Source: Mycobacterium lacus (GTDB taxonomy: Bacteria; Actinomycetota; Actinomycetes; Mycobacteriales; Mycobacteriaceae). From it: 64,000 nucleotides of DNA. Position 1 is the stretch's first letter; each line of letters opens with the position of its first letter. Shown one piece after another: positions 52,239 through 61,883 of this stretch. Under the pieces are notes generated by a model. It had not been told where the DNA came from, ran no database searches, and was given only the letters and a program-made list of their open reading frames with translations. Location of the stretch: NCBI RefSeq assembly GCF_010731535.1, contig NZ_AP022581.1, positions 310,001 through 374,000 on the forward strand. The letters are read 5' to 3'. The position numbers were made by a program, and so were the translations under genes.

Positions 52239-54191
52239 ATGGCACAGCAAGCGCAGGTCACCGAGGAGCAGGCAAGAGCCCTTGCCGAAGAATCCCGCGA
52301 AAGTGGTTGGGATAAACCATCTTTCGCCAAGGAGCTGTTCCTCGGCCGCTTCCCGCTGGAGCTCATACACCCGTTCCCCAGGCCGTCGGACGCCGAGGAG
52401 GCTCGCATCGAAGAGTTTCTCGGCAGGCTGCGGGAATTTCTCGACACCATCGATGGCAGCGTCATCGAGCGTGACGCGCAGATTCCCGATGAGTATGTGA
52501 AGGGCCTCGCCGAGCTGGGCTGTTTCGGCATAAAGATACCGTCGGAGTACGGCGGCCTGAACATGTCGCAAGTTGCGTACAACCGCGCACTGATGCTGGT
52601 TTCGTCCGTTCATCCTAGTCTCGGAGCGTTGCTGTCGGCCCACCAGTCGATCGGGGTACCCGAACCACTCAAGCTTGCCGGGAGCCCGGAACAGAAGCGA
52701 AAATTCTTGCCGCGCTGTGCCGCTGGCGCCATATCGGCGTTCCTGCTCACCGAACCGGACGTGGGCTCTGACCCGGCGCGCCTGGCCTCCACGGCGACGC
52801 CGGTCGACGACGGCCAGGCCTATGAGCTCGAGGGCGTGAAGTTGTGGACCACCAACGGCGTGGTCGCCGAACTGTTGGTCGTCATGGCCCGGGTACCCAA
52901 GAGCGAGGGGCATCGAGGGGGAATCAGCGCATTCGTTGTCGAGGCCGACGCACCCGGGATCACCGTCGAGCGGCGCAACAAGTTCATGGGACTGCGCGGC
53001 ATCGAAAACGGGGTGACCCGGCTGCACCGCGTTCGAGTCCCCGCCGAAAACCTGATCGGGCGCGAAGGCGATGGTTTGAAGATCGCGCTGACCACACTCA
53101 ACGCCGGACGGCTGTCCTTGCCCGCGGTCGTCACCGGGTCCTCCAAGTGGTCGCTGAAGGTAGCGCGGGAATGGTCCCGCGAGCGGGTGCAGTGGGGAAA
53201 GCCGGTCGGCAAACATGAGGCGGTTTCCAGCAAGCTCGCCTTCATAGCCGCCACCACTTACGCGCTCGATGCGGTGCTCGAGCTGGCCGGCCAGATGGCC
53301 GACGAGGGGCGCAACGACATCCGGATCGAGGCGGCGCTGGCCAAGTTGTGGTGCAGCGAGATGGCCGACGTGATCGTCGATGAGCTGTTGCAGATCCGCG
53401 GGGGCCGCGGCTACGAGACCGCGGAGTCCCTAGCCGCGCGTGGGGAGCGCGCGGTACCGGTGGAGCAGGCGGTGCGGGACCTGCGGATCAACCGCATCTT
53501 CGAAGGCTCCAGTGAGATCATGCGGTTGCTCATTGCGCGTGAGGCGGTCGACGCTCATTTGACTGCGGCCGGTGACCTCGCGAACCCTAAAGCCGATCTG
53601 CGACAGAAGGCCGCCGCGGCGGCTGGGGCGAGCGGCTTTTATGCAAAGTGGTTGCCGAAACTGGTTTTTGGGGAAGGCCAGCGACCCACGGCGTACCGCG
53701 AGTTCGGCGCCTTGGCCACGCATCTACGTTTTGTCGAGCGCTCGTCACGCAAGTTGGCCCGCAACACCTTCTACGGGATGGCACGCTGGCAAGCCGGCCT
53801 GGAGCAAAAGCAAGGATTCCTCGGGCGCATCGTCGATATCGGTGCGGAGTTGTTCGCCATGTCCGCGGTATGTGTGCGCGCCGAGGCGCAGCGAGCCGCC
53901 GATCCGGCCGAAGGCGAACGGGCATACGAACTGGCCGAGGCGTTCTGCCAGCAGGCCACCCTGCGGGTCGAGGCGCTGTTCCACGCCTTGTGGAGCAACA
54001 CCGACGGCATCGATGATCGGTTGGCAAACGACGTCCTTGAGGGCCGTTACACCTGGCTGGAGCGGGGGATTATCGATCAGTCGGAGGGCACGGGACCGTG
54101 GATCGCGCACTGGGAACCGGGTCCGTCCACCGAGACGAATCTGGCCCGCCGGTTTCTGACGGTGTCGCCACCCGCGCAGACAACAGTGTGA
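52239..54191 (+). CDS. fadE10: Acyl-CoA dehydrogenase FadE10 (long type)
   Basis: 650 aa from ATG 52239 (GAGGAGG upstream). Two-part protein like VLCAD/ACAD9: a dehydrogenase core (LTEPDVGSDPARLASTATPV; RVQWGKPVGKHEAVSSKLAF; RIFEGSSEIMRLLIAREAVD with the Glu kept) and an additional C-terminal helical domain of about 180 residues. It would oxidise long-chain acyl-CoAs. Matches Rv0873. Stands alone, with a repeat-bearing leader. Confidence 0.93.
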   Translation: MAQQAQVTEEQARALAEESRESGWDKPSFAKELFLGRFPLELIHPFPRPSDAEEARIEEFLGRLREFLDTIDGSVIERDAQIPDEYVKGLAELGCFGIKIPSEYGGLNMSQVAYNRALMLVSSVHPSLGALLSAHQSIGVPEPLKLAGSPEQKRKFLPRCAAGAISAFLLTEPDVGSDPARLASTATPVDDGQAYELEGVKLWTTNGVVAELLVVMARVPKSEGHRGGISAFVVEADAPGITVERRNKFMGLRGIENGVTRLHRVRVPAENLIGREGDGLKIALTTLNAGRLSLPAVVTGSSKWSLKVAREWSRERVQWGKPVGKHEAVSSKLAFIAATTYALDAVLELAGQMADEGRNDIRIEAALAKLWCSEMADVIVDELLQIRGGRGYETAESLAARGERAVPVEQAVRDLRINRIFEGSSEIMRLLIAREAVDAHLTAAGDLANPKADLRQKAAAAAGASGFYAKWLPKLVFGEGQRPTAYREFGALATHLRFVERSSRKLARNTFYGMARWQAGLEQKQGFLGRIVDIGAELFAMSAVCVRAEAQRAADPAEGERAYELAEAFCQQATLRVEALFHALWSNTDGIDDRLANDVLEGRYTWLERGIIDQSEGTGPWIAHWEPGPSTETNLARRFLTVSPPAQTTV

Positions 54192-54507
54192 CTCCCTCAT
54201 TTCCGATTCACCGAATCGGTTGTGCGCCAAGGCTTGTTGATGCCAATTGTGGCTACAACTCCTCGTCCCTGGTCGGTACAGGCCTAGCCACACAGCCGCG
54301 GCCGCCCTGTGTCATCAGTAGGTCGCGGCAGGCGCGGAATGCGCGGACCGTGATGATGTCCGGCGCCCGTGCGCGTTCATCGACCAAAGGCCTTGCCGCG
54401 TGGGTAACCGCGACATCATTCAGCGCATGCGGCGTCCTCATCGGGTGGACTCAGCGACATCGTGGCGACAACAATCTGAACAGTCCTGGGGTGTGGAGTG
54501 TCGCCCG
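54192..54507. other. Gene-free interval between fadE10 and the PPE gene
   Basis: 316 bp between convergent genes. A 62-codon minus-strand frame (54253-54441) is open but has no ribosome site and no recognised similarity. No clear hairpin of the GCGAGCAG family is present here, unlike other convergent gaps in the window. Confidence 0.5.
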
Positions 54508-55683
54508 CTATCCCGCAAACGTGGGGCGCATCATCACTTTGGGACGGAACCCGTAGCGTGGACCGCTGCCTGCGCTGCCCAGGCCCGGACCCGCCAGCGG
54601 CATGCCGCCCAACAGGTTTCCAGCTGGCGCGGCCTCCGGCGCGACTACGTCGCTAACTAGTGGCGCAGAGGCGGACCCCACCGTCGGGGCGAGCTCCGGC
54701 GCGGCCGTTGGCCAGCTGGCCGGCACCGAGAGCTTGCCGATAGAGGCCGCGTTGCCCAAACCGGCGGCTACCGGAAGATCGGCGCGCGAGATGCCGGCGC
54801 CAAGCGCGGCTTCTGCACCGGCAACCGGCGCCGCGGCATCCGGACCGATAATTCCCATAGCCCTCTCCGCCGAGGCGATGCTGTTGGCGATACCAATGCC
54901 GAAGTATGGCAAGCCGGTGGTGTTATACCAGGTACCTGTCAACGGTGAAATGATGTTCAGGAACGTTTCCAAGTACTGCAGCCATTGCGGCGTAGCGGAC
55001 ACTCCGGCTGCGGTCGCGAGCGCCGTGAACGGCCGTGTCAGGTCGATGAGCGCGCCCGGCACGCCAGAAATCAGCTGCGCCAACGTTGTCTGTATGGTTC
55101 CGGCTGAGGTGGCGGCGGCCTGGGCGACCGCGGCGGCCTGCAAGGCCCCGGCGGCTGCGTTGGTGGTCTGCGGCGGCGGGACGAACGGTGTCACCGTCGA
55201 GGCGCTCGCCGAGGCCGCGGCATAGCTGTACATGGCCATCGCGTCCTGGGCCCACATTTCACCGTATTGTGCCTCCAGGGCCGCGATGGATGCCGTGTAT
55301 TGGCCGAAGACGTTGGCCTTGACCAGCGACACCAGCTCAACACGGTTGGCCGCAACGAGCGGCGGAGGAACCACTGACGTCACCGCGGCCTCGTAGGCGG
55401 CGACCGCCATGCGCGCCTTGCTGGCCGCCTCCTCGGCTTGAGCTGCGGTGGCTCTCATCCAAGCCACGTAAGGCGTGACGGCAGCGGCCATCGAACTCGA
55501 CGCGAAGCCGAGCCAGTCCTCGCTGTGCAGTGTTGTGATCACCGTCTCGTAACCGGTTGCGGCCGAATCCAACTCGGCGGCCAATCGGTTCCAGGCCGAC
55601 GCAGCTGCCGACATCGGCGCCGATCCCGGCCCGGAATACATGCGCAAGGAGTTGACCTCTGGCGGTAACGCTCCGAAGTCCAT
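54508..55683 (-). CDS. PPE family protein, PPE-SVP subfamily
   Basis: 391 aa from ATG 55683. N-terminal PPE domain of about 175 residues ([39 protein letters not shown]), then a variable Ala-rich region and the SVP motif GKLSVPASW near residue 310. The end ([17 protein letters not shown]) is typical of the subfamily. Secreted by an ESX system, normally with a PE partner; here only a 37-codon PE-like vestige lies 2 bp upstream. Position fits PPE13 (Rv0878c) of M. tuberculosis, but gene order around it is rearranged, so no symbol is given. Confidence 0.93.
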   Translation of the reverse strand: MDFGALPPEVNSLRMYSGPGSAPMSAAASAWNRLAAELDSAATGYETVITTLHSEDWLGFASSSMAAAVTPYVAWMRATAAQAEEAASKARMAVAAYEAAVTSVVPPPLVAANRVELVSLVKANVFGQYTASIAALEAQYGEMWAQDAMAMYSYAAASASASTVTPFVPPPQTTNAAAGALQAAAVAQAAATSAGTIQTTLAQLISGVPGALIDLTRPFTALATAAGVSATPQWLQYLETFLNIISPLTGTWYNTTGLPYFGIGIANSIASAERAMGIIGPDAAAPVAGAEAALGAGISRADLPVAAGLGNAASIGKLSVPASWPTAAPELAPTVGSASAPLVSDVVAPEAAPAGNLLGGMPLAGPGLGSAGSGPRYGFRPKVMMRPTFAG

Positions 55684-55685
55684 CG

Positions 55686-55799
55686 CTACCAACCCCCTAC
55701 CTCGTCGCGGTCGCTGCTGTGGGCGCTAATCGTCAAGCTTGTAGCCCGCAGCGCACCGGCCGTCGCCGATACCTGCGGTTGCATGGTTATCTCTGACAT
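55686..55799 (-). pseudogene. Small ORF, probable truncated PE protein
   Basis: 37 codons from ATG 55799 with a strong GAGGAGG site 7 nt upstream, ending 2 bp before the PPE start. It reads MSEITMQPQVSATAGALRAT, then [14 protein letters not shown]. The pattern matches the start of PE proteins (MSFVTTQPE, AAAGxL, then ADEVS further on), as if the middle and end were deleted. A PE gene is expected just upstream of PPE. It may still be translated as a leader peptide that couples PPE translation. The rest of the 251-bp gap to the second PPE shows nothing else. Confidence 0.55.
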
Positions 55800-55934
55800 G
55801 ACACATCCTCCTCAATATCTCTCAGGCGCAATGGGTTTCAAGAATTCGACAAAGTCGACCGTCGCTTGGTTGCTCGGTGCGCAGGACGTGATGTGGTGCG
55901 CCGGTGTTCTCCCGATTCCCTTCGACTCATTGCG

Positions 55935-57107
55935 CTAACCGATGACCCGCGGGCCGACCACACTGAGACGTGACCCATACCGGCGTTGATCAAGGTTCGG
56001 CGTTCGTTCGGGGCCACCCATCGGCAAGCCCCGAAGCAGACCCGACGTCCCTTTTGCCTGCACGAGATTTTCGGCAACCGGGGCCGAAATTGTCTCAGCC
56101 TCAATGTGTGGTGTCGACGGGGCAGTAGTCCAACTCGGTGGCGCCGACATCGGCCCGATCTTGCCGGCGTGGCCCCAACTCGCCGATACCGCTGCCGCGC
56201 TTGGTTGGTTGAAACCCGATCCCAAGGCTGCCCCGCCCACTCCAGTGGATGCTGCGCCTACACCGTCCGCTATACCGGGCGAGGGCCAGGTGAGCGCCTG
56301 TCCGAGCTGGACGATGTTGAGCGTATAGCCCTGGCTGTCGTATACCAGTCCCCCGATGTCATAGTCGAGGTTCAGTAGGTCGATCCAGACTTGGGTGGGG
56401 ATGCTCTGCAGCCACTTCAGGACTGCGTCATACCAAGGCGTAGCCGAGAGATTATGCACTACCTGAGCGGAGACGGTGCTCATCTCTGAGGTCATCGACG
56501 ACGTCGCCGACGCGGAGTTGCCCGCCGGCGTGGCTGCGGCTTTGGCAACCGCGCCGGCCTGGCCGGCCAGGCCGGCCGGGTTGGTGGTTTTCGGTGGCGC
56601 CGTAAATGGGACCAGCATCGAGGCGGCCGCCGAGGAGCTGGCATAGCCGTACATGGCGCTGGCGTCTTGGGCCCACATCTCGGCGTAGTGGTACTCGGTG
56701 GTCGCGATCGCCGGCGTGTTCTGCCCCAGGAAGTTGGTTGCGATCAGCGTCATCAACAAGGCCCGGTTGGCCGCGATCACCGGCGGGGGAACGATCATTG
56801 CGCGCGCTGTTTCGTAGGCGGCCGCGGCCGCGCTCGCCTGCATCCCGGCCAGCTCGGCGCGCGCTGCGGTGGCGCTCATCCAATCCATGTATGGCGTGAT
56901 TGAGGCCAACATTGCCGCCGAGGCGGGCCCTACCCACGGCAAGCTGGTCAGCTCCGAGATCACCGACCTGCAGCCCGTCGCCGCTAGGCTCAATTCCGCG
57001 GCCAGCCCTTCCCAAGCACCCGCGGCGGCGATCAGGGGCCCAGATCCCGGGCCGCTGTACATCCGTCCCGAATTGATCTCGGGCGGTAATGCCCCGAAGT
57101 CGAACAC
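55935..57107 (-). CDS. PPE family protein, PPE-SVP-like, second copy
   Basis: 390 aa if started at GTG 57107 ([20 protein letters not shown]). PPE domain with [19 protein letters not shown], then a variable region with [20 protein letters not shown] and a PPE-SVP variant GPMSAPPSW. The GTG has no good ribosome site, and the frame continues upstream in phase for 111 codons, so the real protein may be longer (see the PE-like extension). Paralogous to the neighbouring PPE. Confidence 0.85.
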   Translation of the reverse strand: MFDFGALPPEINSGRMYSGPGSGPLIAAAGAWEGLAAELSLAATGCRSVISELTSLPWVGPASAAMLASITPYMDWMSATAARAELAGMQASAAAAAYETARAMIVPPPVIAANRALLMTLIATNFLGQNTPAIATTEYHYAEMWAQDASAMYGYASSSAAASMLVPFTAPPKTTNPAGLAGQAGAVAKAAATPAGNSASATSSMTSEMSTVSAQVVHNLSATPWYDAVLKWLQSIPTQVWIDLLNLDYDIGGLVYDSQGYTLNIVQLGQALTWPSPGIADGVGAASTGVGGAALGSGFNQPSAAAVSASWGHAGKIGPMSAPPSWTTAPSTPHIEAETISAPVAENLVQAKGTSGLLRGLPMGGPERTPNLDQRRYGSRLSVVGPRVIG

Positions 57108-57344
57108 GATTCGGGACTGACGCAGCAGCCGCGGCATGATGTCGCCGACGTCAACGGCGGCATGCGTCGTGGCCGCGGGTACGGACACATCATCGGGCCC
57201 GGCGGCGAGGCGAGCCAGCGGGACGCCGCAGGCATTGGCCGTCATCAATGAGTCGGCAACGGTCGCATTGGCGCCAAGCGCCGAGCCGGCCAGGGGTGCG
57301 CGCGCCGAGCCGGCAGTTGCGTCGATGGGGGTCTCGAAAGCCAT
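57108..57344 (-). pseudogene. PE-like N-terminal extension in frame with PPE
   Basis: 79 codons between ATG 57344 (AGGACGG upstream) and the PPE core read in phase: [20 protein letters not shown], then [12 protein letters not shown], and [19 protein letters not shown]. The last part resembles the PE signature PAAADEVSxxxAxxFxxHA. I infer either a natural PE-PPE fusion or a decayed PE gene whose stop was lost. Similarity is partial and helix 1 is poor, so this is tentative. Its start region is followed leftwards on the plus strand by nothing recognisable up to 57496. Confidence 0.4.
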
Positions 57345-57496
57345 CTGACCGTCCTGAGCACACAGAGGGATTGGTGCAGCGACGCCGTCGTCGTAGAGCC
57401 GCAGCTGAATGTTGACTAGAGAAATAATCATCCAGCGCATAACGATTGGATAGAAATAGTTGCCTATGTTTATTTCGGCTTGGTTAGGAGTTTGTG

Positions 57497-57742
57497 AAGT
57501 CGGTGCTCGTCACCGAGGCCGACGTGCGGCTGTTCACCACGCTGGCCACCACGGGCATTTCAAGCGCAATCGGAGCAAGCTGTCCGAGATGCAGGTGTTG
57601 TGGACTTATGCCCGCGACCTCTTCCAGACACCGGGTTTCGGCGATACCGTCGACTTCGTCCAGATCAAACAGCACCACTACGTCGTGCATGCCGACATCA
57701 GACCGGCATCGCGCCCAAGGGCCCCGAGCTGGCCGGCTGACT
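57497..57742 (+). pseudogene. Glutathionyl-hydroquinone reductase (ECM4/YqjG-like), C-terminal fragment
   Basis: Three short frames give successive parts of the C-terminal domain of a Xi-class glutathione transferase-like protein: [13 protein letters not shown] (57509 on), then after a shift HGHFKRNRSKLSEMQVLW and ARDLFQTPGFGDTVDF, IKQHHYVVHADI, then a further shift to TGIAPKGPELAG and a stop at 57742. The catalytic N-terminal half is absent. In mycobacteria such proteins presumably use other thiols. The following 110 bp to the next gene end are empty. Confidence 0.75.
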
Positions 57743-57853
57743 GTCCCCTCATGGCCGGAAAGCCTTGGGGGGCAATCCTTTCGGCGATGGTACCCTGTGC
57801 CGGCCGCGGTCGGGGGCAGTCGTTGCCCGTCGGCCACGGGCCGTAGACCGGCG

Positions 57854-58342
57854 TCAGTAGATAAGCCGCACAGACCATTCCGCGTGTGGAACGTCCCGCA
57901 GTTCACCGGAGGGGTCGACCACCAACGTCAGCAACTGTACGACGATCCCGGTCAACCGCCCGCGCTGCGGGTCCACGGTGGGAACGGTGACGGCCAGCCG
58001 GCTGTCCGGCCGGAAGAGGGTGGTGGTCGTGTTGGAGGGATCGTCATACACCTGCAACAGGCGCCAGGGTGCGCGGGAAATGGCCGCGGGGACCGAGAGC
58101 TGCACCGGGAAGCGTTCGCTCACCCGCAGCTCGCCCTGGGTCCGCGGCGTCTGACAGTCGTCGAGGTCAAGCACATTGCAGTACAGGTATGGCCCCACCC
58201 GAGTCAGGTGCCCGTGCGAGTACGCGCTGATCACCGGTCGGTACGGGCCGGGCTGGTGGACCAGCAGCCACGCGCCGAACCCGGCCGCGGCGGAAAGCAG
58301 CAGCACCACCGCCGTGATCGCAGCCGGCACAACGCGTTTCAC
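57854..58342 (-). CDS. Exported/membrane-anchored protein, DUF2771 type (Rv0875c-like)
   Basis: 162 aa. An N-terminal hydrophobic segment at about 5-28 (VVPAAITAVVLLLSAAAGFG) acts as signal anchor or signal peptide. The extracytoplasmic part has a conserved CNVLDLDDCQTPRTQGEL with two Cys. Function unknown. The start lies 4 bp inside the end of the MFS gene upstream, so the two form an operon, as Rv0876c-Rv0875c. Confidence 0.87.
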   Translation of the reverse strand: MKRVVPAAITAVVLLLSAAAGFGAWLLVHQPGPYRPVISAYSHGHLTRVGPYLYCNVLDLDDCQTPRTQGELRVSERFPVQLSVPAAISRAPWRLLQVYDDPSNTTTTLFRPDSRLAVTVPTVDPQRGRLTGIVVQLLTLVVDPSGELRDVPHAEWSVRLIY

Positions 58343-60027
58343 TCCGGCATCACCGCGGCTCCGCGACGCGTGGCTTCCTGCTCGACCATGACGGGCCGGT
58401 TACCGCCCAGGCCGGGGATCAGCGAATCACCGCGGAAGCTGACGACGGTTTGCGCCAGACCAAGGATGAGCAAAGCGCTGACCGCGGTGAAGCCGACCCA
58501 CAATTCGGTGTAGACCAAGACGCCCAGCGCGCCGCCGAGCACCCAGGCCAGCTGCAGCGTCGACTCCGACCGCCCGAAGCCCGATGCCCGCGACTCCTCG
58601 GGCAGATCGTGCTGCAACGAGGCGTCCAGCGAGGCCTTCGCAATCGCGCTGGACCCCGACGTGATCAGGGTGGCAATGGTGGCCACCACCAGATTGCCGG
58701 CCACGGCGGCCGCTACGGCTAGCACGGTCACCGCCACGGTGCAGCGCACCACCAGCACGGCCGGCCTGCCGAGCTGCAGACGTGCGCTGGTGAAATTGCC
58801 GGCGAAATTGCCGACCCCGGCCGCGGCCCCGATCACGCCCAGCATGCCCAGCTGAACCCAGCTGTTGGCTTCGTGTGCCTTGGCGACAAACGCCGGATAC
58901 AAAAACAGGAAACCGACCATCACCTTGATGGTGCAGTTACCCCACAACGCAGTAATGATGTTGCGGCCCAACGGCTGTCGTAGAGTGCCGCCCACCTTTT
59001 TGACTTCCTCCGGCCAGTTGCGCCGGGGCGGGCCGCTGTGCCGGTGATAGCTCAACGTGGCCGGGACCTCACCCGCGGTCACCTCAACCCAGCGGGGAAT
59101 CCGCATCGACAGGAAGGCGCCGGCGACCGTGACCGCGACGATGACGAACAGCGCGCCGGGCAGCTCGAACAAATGCGTGCAACCGAACTCGACGCCGGCC
59201 GCGATGGCGCCGCCGACGATGGTGCCGCCAAGCAGACCGAACACGGTCAGCCGGGAGTTGACCCGGACCAGGTCGATGGTCGGCGGCATCACCCTCGGGG
59301 TCACCGCGCTGCGCAACACGCTGAACGACTTCGAGAACACCATCATGGCCAGCGCACAGGGATAGAGCACCCACGACGGGAAGCTTCCGGTGGCGCCGTC
59401 GTAGTTCATGATCAGCAGCACCGCCAACAAGGTCCGCAGCGCGAACGACAACGCCAGGGCCACCCGGCGGCCGTGCTGTAGCCGGTCCAGGGCCGGACCG
59501 ATGAGCGGCGCGACCACCGCGAACGGTGCGATGGTGATCAGCAGGTACAGCGCGACCCTGGATTTGCTTTCCCCGTTGGCCGCGGCGAAGAACAGCGTGT
59601 TGGCCAGGGCAACCGCCATCGCGGCGTCGACGGCAAAATTCGCCACCACCGGCCACGTGAGCGCCGTCAGGCCGGACTTGTCGGCGCCGTCGGCGGTCGC
59701 GGCCCGCTGCACCATCCAGTACATCCGGGAACCCATCTCGCGGCTTCGCTGCGCCGCGGCGCGGGTGACGGTGATCCGTTCGCCGCCCACACCCCGGGGC
59801 GGCGGAGCGCTGACACGTTCGGGCTCCGGCTGCTGGCCCAGCGGTGGGAGATACCGGTTGGCGCTGGGCATCGGGGGCGGGCGCCGCGAACGGCGATACG
59901 CGGCGTCGTCGGCCGGGTAGTTGGCCATGCCGGGGTGCTGGTTGCCCGATTCAGGGTAAGCACGGCGGGTCCGACGCCCCGGGCTCGACGCCATCGGGCT
60001 CGGACGATCACGCCGACGTCCAGACAC
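58339..60027 (-). CDS. MFS-type transmembrane transporter (Rv0876c-like)
   Basis: 562 aa. A cytoplasmic Pro/Arg-rich tail (about 1-100) precedes about 12 hydrophobic segments, beginning near residue 124 (LTWPVVANFAVDAAMAVALA). An MFS-like cytoplasmic motif appears as GPALDRLQHGRR after the second or third helix. Substrate unknown. Highly conserved in actinobacteria with its DUF2771 neighbour, suggesting an envelope role. Divergent from the DUF3027 gene. Confidence 0.88.
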   Translation of the reverse strand: MSGRRRDRPSPMASSPGRRTRRAYPESGNQHPGMANYPADDAAYRRSRRPPPMPSANRYLPPLGQQPEPERVSAPPPRGVGGERITVTRAAAQRSREMGSRMYWMVQRAATADGADKSGLTALTWPVVANFAVDAAMAVALANTLFFAAANGESKSRVALYLLITIAPFAVVAPLIGPALDRLQHGRRVALALSFALRTLLAVLLIMNYDGATGSFPSWVLYPCALAMMVFSKSFSVLRSAVTPRVMPPTIDLVRVNSRLTVFGLLGGTIVGGAIAAGVEFGCTHLFELPGALFVIVAVTVAGAFLSMRIPRWVEVTAGEVPATLSYHRHSGPPRRNWPEEVKKVGGTLRQPLGRNIITALWGNCTIKVMVGFLFLYPAFVAKAHEANSWVQLGMLGVIGAAAGVGNFAGNFTSARLQLGRPAVLVVRCTVAVTVLAVAAAVAGNLVVATIATLITSGSSAIAKASLDASLQHDLPEESRASGFGRSESTLQLAWVLGGALGVLVYTELWVGFTAVSALLILGLAQTVVSFRGDSLIPGLGGNRPVMVEQEATRRGAAVMPE

Positions 60028-60131
60028 GGATCAATTCTGTCCTACGCCGACTGCGCGCGTAGCCAACCGGGTGTGGCTCGCCCACCGTGTCTTCCGGCAG
60101 TATTGGAGACGCAGTGCAGAGAGGGGAGAGC

Positions 60132-60947
60132 GTGACCGAGCCCACTGAGGAATCCGCTGTGGCGACCGTGGCCGAGTGGCCCGAAGGGTTGGCGGCGCTA
60201 CTGACGGGCGCGGTCGACGCCGCCCGGGCGGCCATCGCGGAGTTCAGCGATCCGGAGGCGGTCGGCGATTACCTGGGCGTCAGCTACGAAGGCCCCAACG
60301 CGGCCACCCATCGGTTCTTGGCGCATCTGCCCGGCTACCAAGGGTGGCAGTGGGCCGTCGTCGTCGCCGGCTACGTCGGTGCCGACCACGCCACGATCAG
60401 CGAGGTGGTCCTGGTCCCCGGGCCCACCGCGCTGCTGGCGCCCGAGTGGGTGCCGTGGGAGCAGCGCGTGCGGCCCGGTGACCTGGGCCCCGGAGACCTG
60501 CTCGCACCCGCACGGGACGACCCACGGCTGGTGCCTGGCTACACCGCCAGCGGTGACGATCAAGTCGACGAAGTCGCGGCGGAGTTCGGGCTGGGCCGAC
60601 GCTGGGTGATGAGCGCCTTCGGCCGCTCCGCGGCGGCCGGGCGATGGCACGACGGCGACTATGGCCCCGACTCGCCGATGGCGCGCTCGACCAAACGCGT
60701 GTGCCGCGACTGCGGTTTCTTTCTGCCGCTGGCCGGATCGCTGGGCGCCATGTTCGGGGTGTGCGGCAACGAGATGTCGGCCGACGGGCATGTCGTCGAC
60801 AGGCAGTACGGTTGCGGTGCGCACTCCGACACTCCCGCGCCGGCGGGCAGCGGCTCGCCGACATACGAGCCCTACGACGACGGCGTACTCGACATCATGG
60901 GGACGCCGGACGGGGGGCCTCCCGCGCCGCCTTCCGATGAGGATTAG
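60132..60947 (+). CDS. DUF3027 family protein (Rv0877-like)
   Basis: 271 aa from GTG 60132 (GAGGGGAGAGC upstream); an earlier frame start at 60087 is unsupported. The N-terminal 180 residues are typical DUF3027 (GWQWAVVVAGYVGADHATIS; LLAPEWVPWEQRVRPGDLGP). A C-terminal cysteine cluster (CRDCGFFLP, FGVCGNEMS, YGCGAHS) looks like a zinc site. Actinobacterial, function unknown. Its stop overlaps that of the convergent SRPBCC gene by 3 bases. Confidence 0.88.
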   Translation: MTEPTEESAVATVAEWPEGLAALLTGAVDAARAAIAEFSDPEAVGDYLGVSYEGPNAATHRFLAHLPGYQGWQWAVVVAGYVGADHATISEVVLVPGPTALLAPEWVPWEQRVRPGDLGPGDLLAPARDDPRLVPGYTASGDDQVDEVAAEFGLGRRWVMSAFGRSAAAGRWHDGDYGPDSPMARSTKRVCRDCGFFLPLAGSLGAMFGVCGNEMSADGHVVDRQYGCGAHSDTPAPAGSGSPTYEPYDDGVLDIMGTPDGGPPAPPSDED

Positions 60948-61399
60948 GCGTTCTCGGCGGCAGCTTTGATCCTGGCGAGCGAGGTGTTCATGCCCTCGAC
61001 CAATTCGCGCTCGAAGTTCGTGGTTCCACCCAACAGTGCGTTGACCGACAGGCTGGAAAATGCGGTGACGCCGTTCTCGGCGTGGCGGCTCTCAATCACC
61101 CGGGTGCCCTGCCCGCTCGGCTCGAGCTCATAGCTCCAGATGCTGCGGTTGGTGTCGACCCGGAACGCCAGTTTCTTCTCCGGGATGACTTCGACGACCG
61201 TGCATGTGGTGGGCCAGAACAAGCGGTTGCGGCGGTTGAGGTTGACGGTGCGGGTGCCCGGCCGCAGCGGGCCGAAGGGTCTCATCCAGCGACACTGCGG
61301 GCTCCACTGCGGCATCCGCCGGAAATCGGATATCAGCGCCCAGACTTTAGCCGCCGGCGCGTCGATCTCGATTTGGGCTTGTAATAGCGGGGCTGCCAT
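60944..61399 (-). CDS. SRPBCC family protein
   Basis: 151 aa from ATG 61399 (GGGAGG 5 nt upstream); further upstream frame is unsupported. Polyketide cyclase/START-like domain: start QAQIEIDAPAAKVWALISDF, then MPQWSPQCRWMRPFGPLRPG and end FERELVEGMNTSLARIKAAAE. Fourth SRPBCC protein of the window, but of a different subgroup from the Rv0854/0856/0857 set. Ligand unknown. Confidence 0.85.
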   Translation of the reverse strand: MAAPLLQAQIEIDAPAAKVWALISDFRRMPQWSPQCRWMRPFGPLRPGTRTVNLNRRNRLFWPTTCTVVEVIPEKKLAFRVDTNRSIWSYELEPSGQGTRVIESRHAENGVTAFSSLSVNALLGGTTNFERELVEGMNTSLARIKAAAENA

Positions 61400-61443
61400 T
61401 GGTCCTCCCGGTGCGCACATGATGTCTCGAATGTTCTGCGAAA

Positions 61444-61719
61444 TTATTTCGGGTCGAGATAGGTTTCGAGCCCGGCTTGTGCGCCGCGCGCGCCACGGCG
61501 GGCAGCTGCCAGCTGCCACACGAAGATGCCGGTGCCGACCAATCCCACGCCCAGTCCGGCCACTGTCACCGGGCGCCAATCGGCCAGGGCGGGCACCAGG
61601 AATGCGGCCACCGCGGCGACCAGCCACCCCAGCGCGCCCACCGCGATGACCGGCCACACCTCGAGCAGCGCGGGCGGCAGCGGCGGCGGCTCGGGGCCCT
61701 GGTCGGGTTCGGCGGTCAT
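61444..61719 (-). CDS. Small membrane protein, DUF2530 type (Rv0879c-like)
   Basis: 91 aa from ATG 61719 (MTAEPDQGPEPPP), the same length as I recall for Rv0879c. Two membrane helices (about 24-44 and 52-72: VIAVGALGWLVAAVAAFLV; VTVAGLGVGLVGTGIFVW), with a basic C-terminus. Function unknown. Divergent from the MarR gene at 61884. Confidence 0.85.
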   Translation of the reverse strand: MTAEPDQGPEPPPLPPALLEVWPVIAVGALGWLVAAVAAFLVPALADWRPVTVAGLGVGLVGTGIFVWQLAAARRGARGAQAGLETYLDPK

Positions 61720-61883
61720 CGCGCTTAACATATCCCGGCGGCGATGCGGGCCGCTTGCGGGGCGGCGCGAGCGGGCATTCGTCATTGACATTGCGGGCAG
61801 TGCGACGAACGCGACGAAAACGAAGAGGTCCGTCGTTGGGCGTTCTGATCGCGAGTCCTTAGGTTCCGTTGTAATGTCGCGCT

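Noticed and set aside
54253..54441. 62-codon minus-strand frame in the fadE10-PPE gap
   Set aside because: No ribosome site, no recognised similarity, composition not distinctive.
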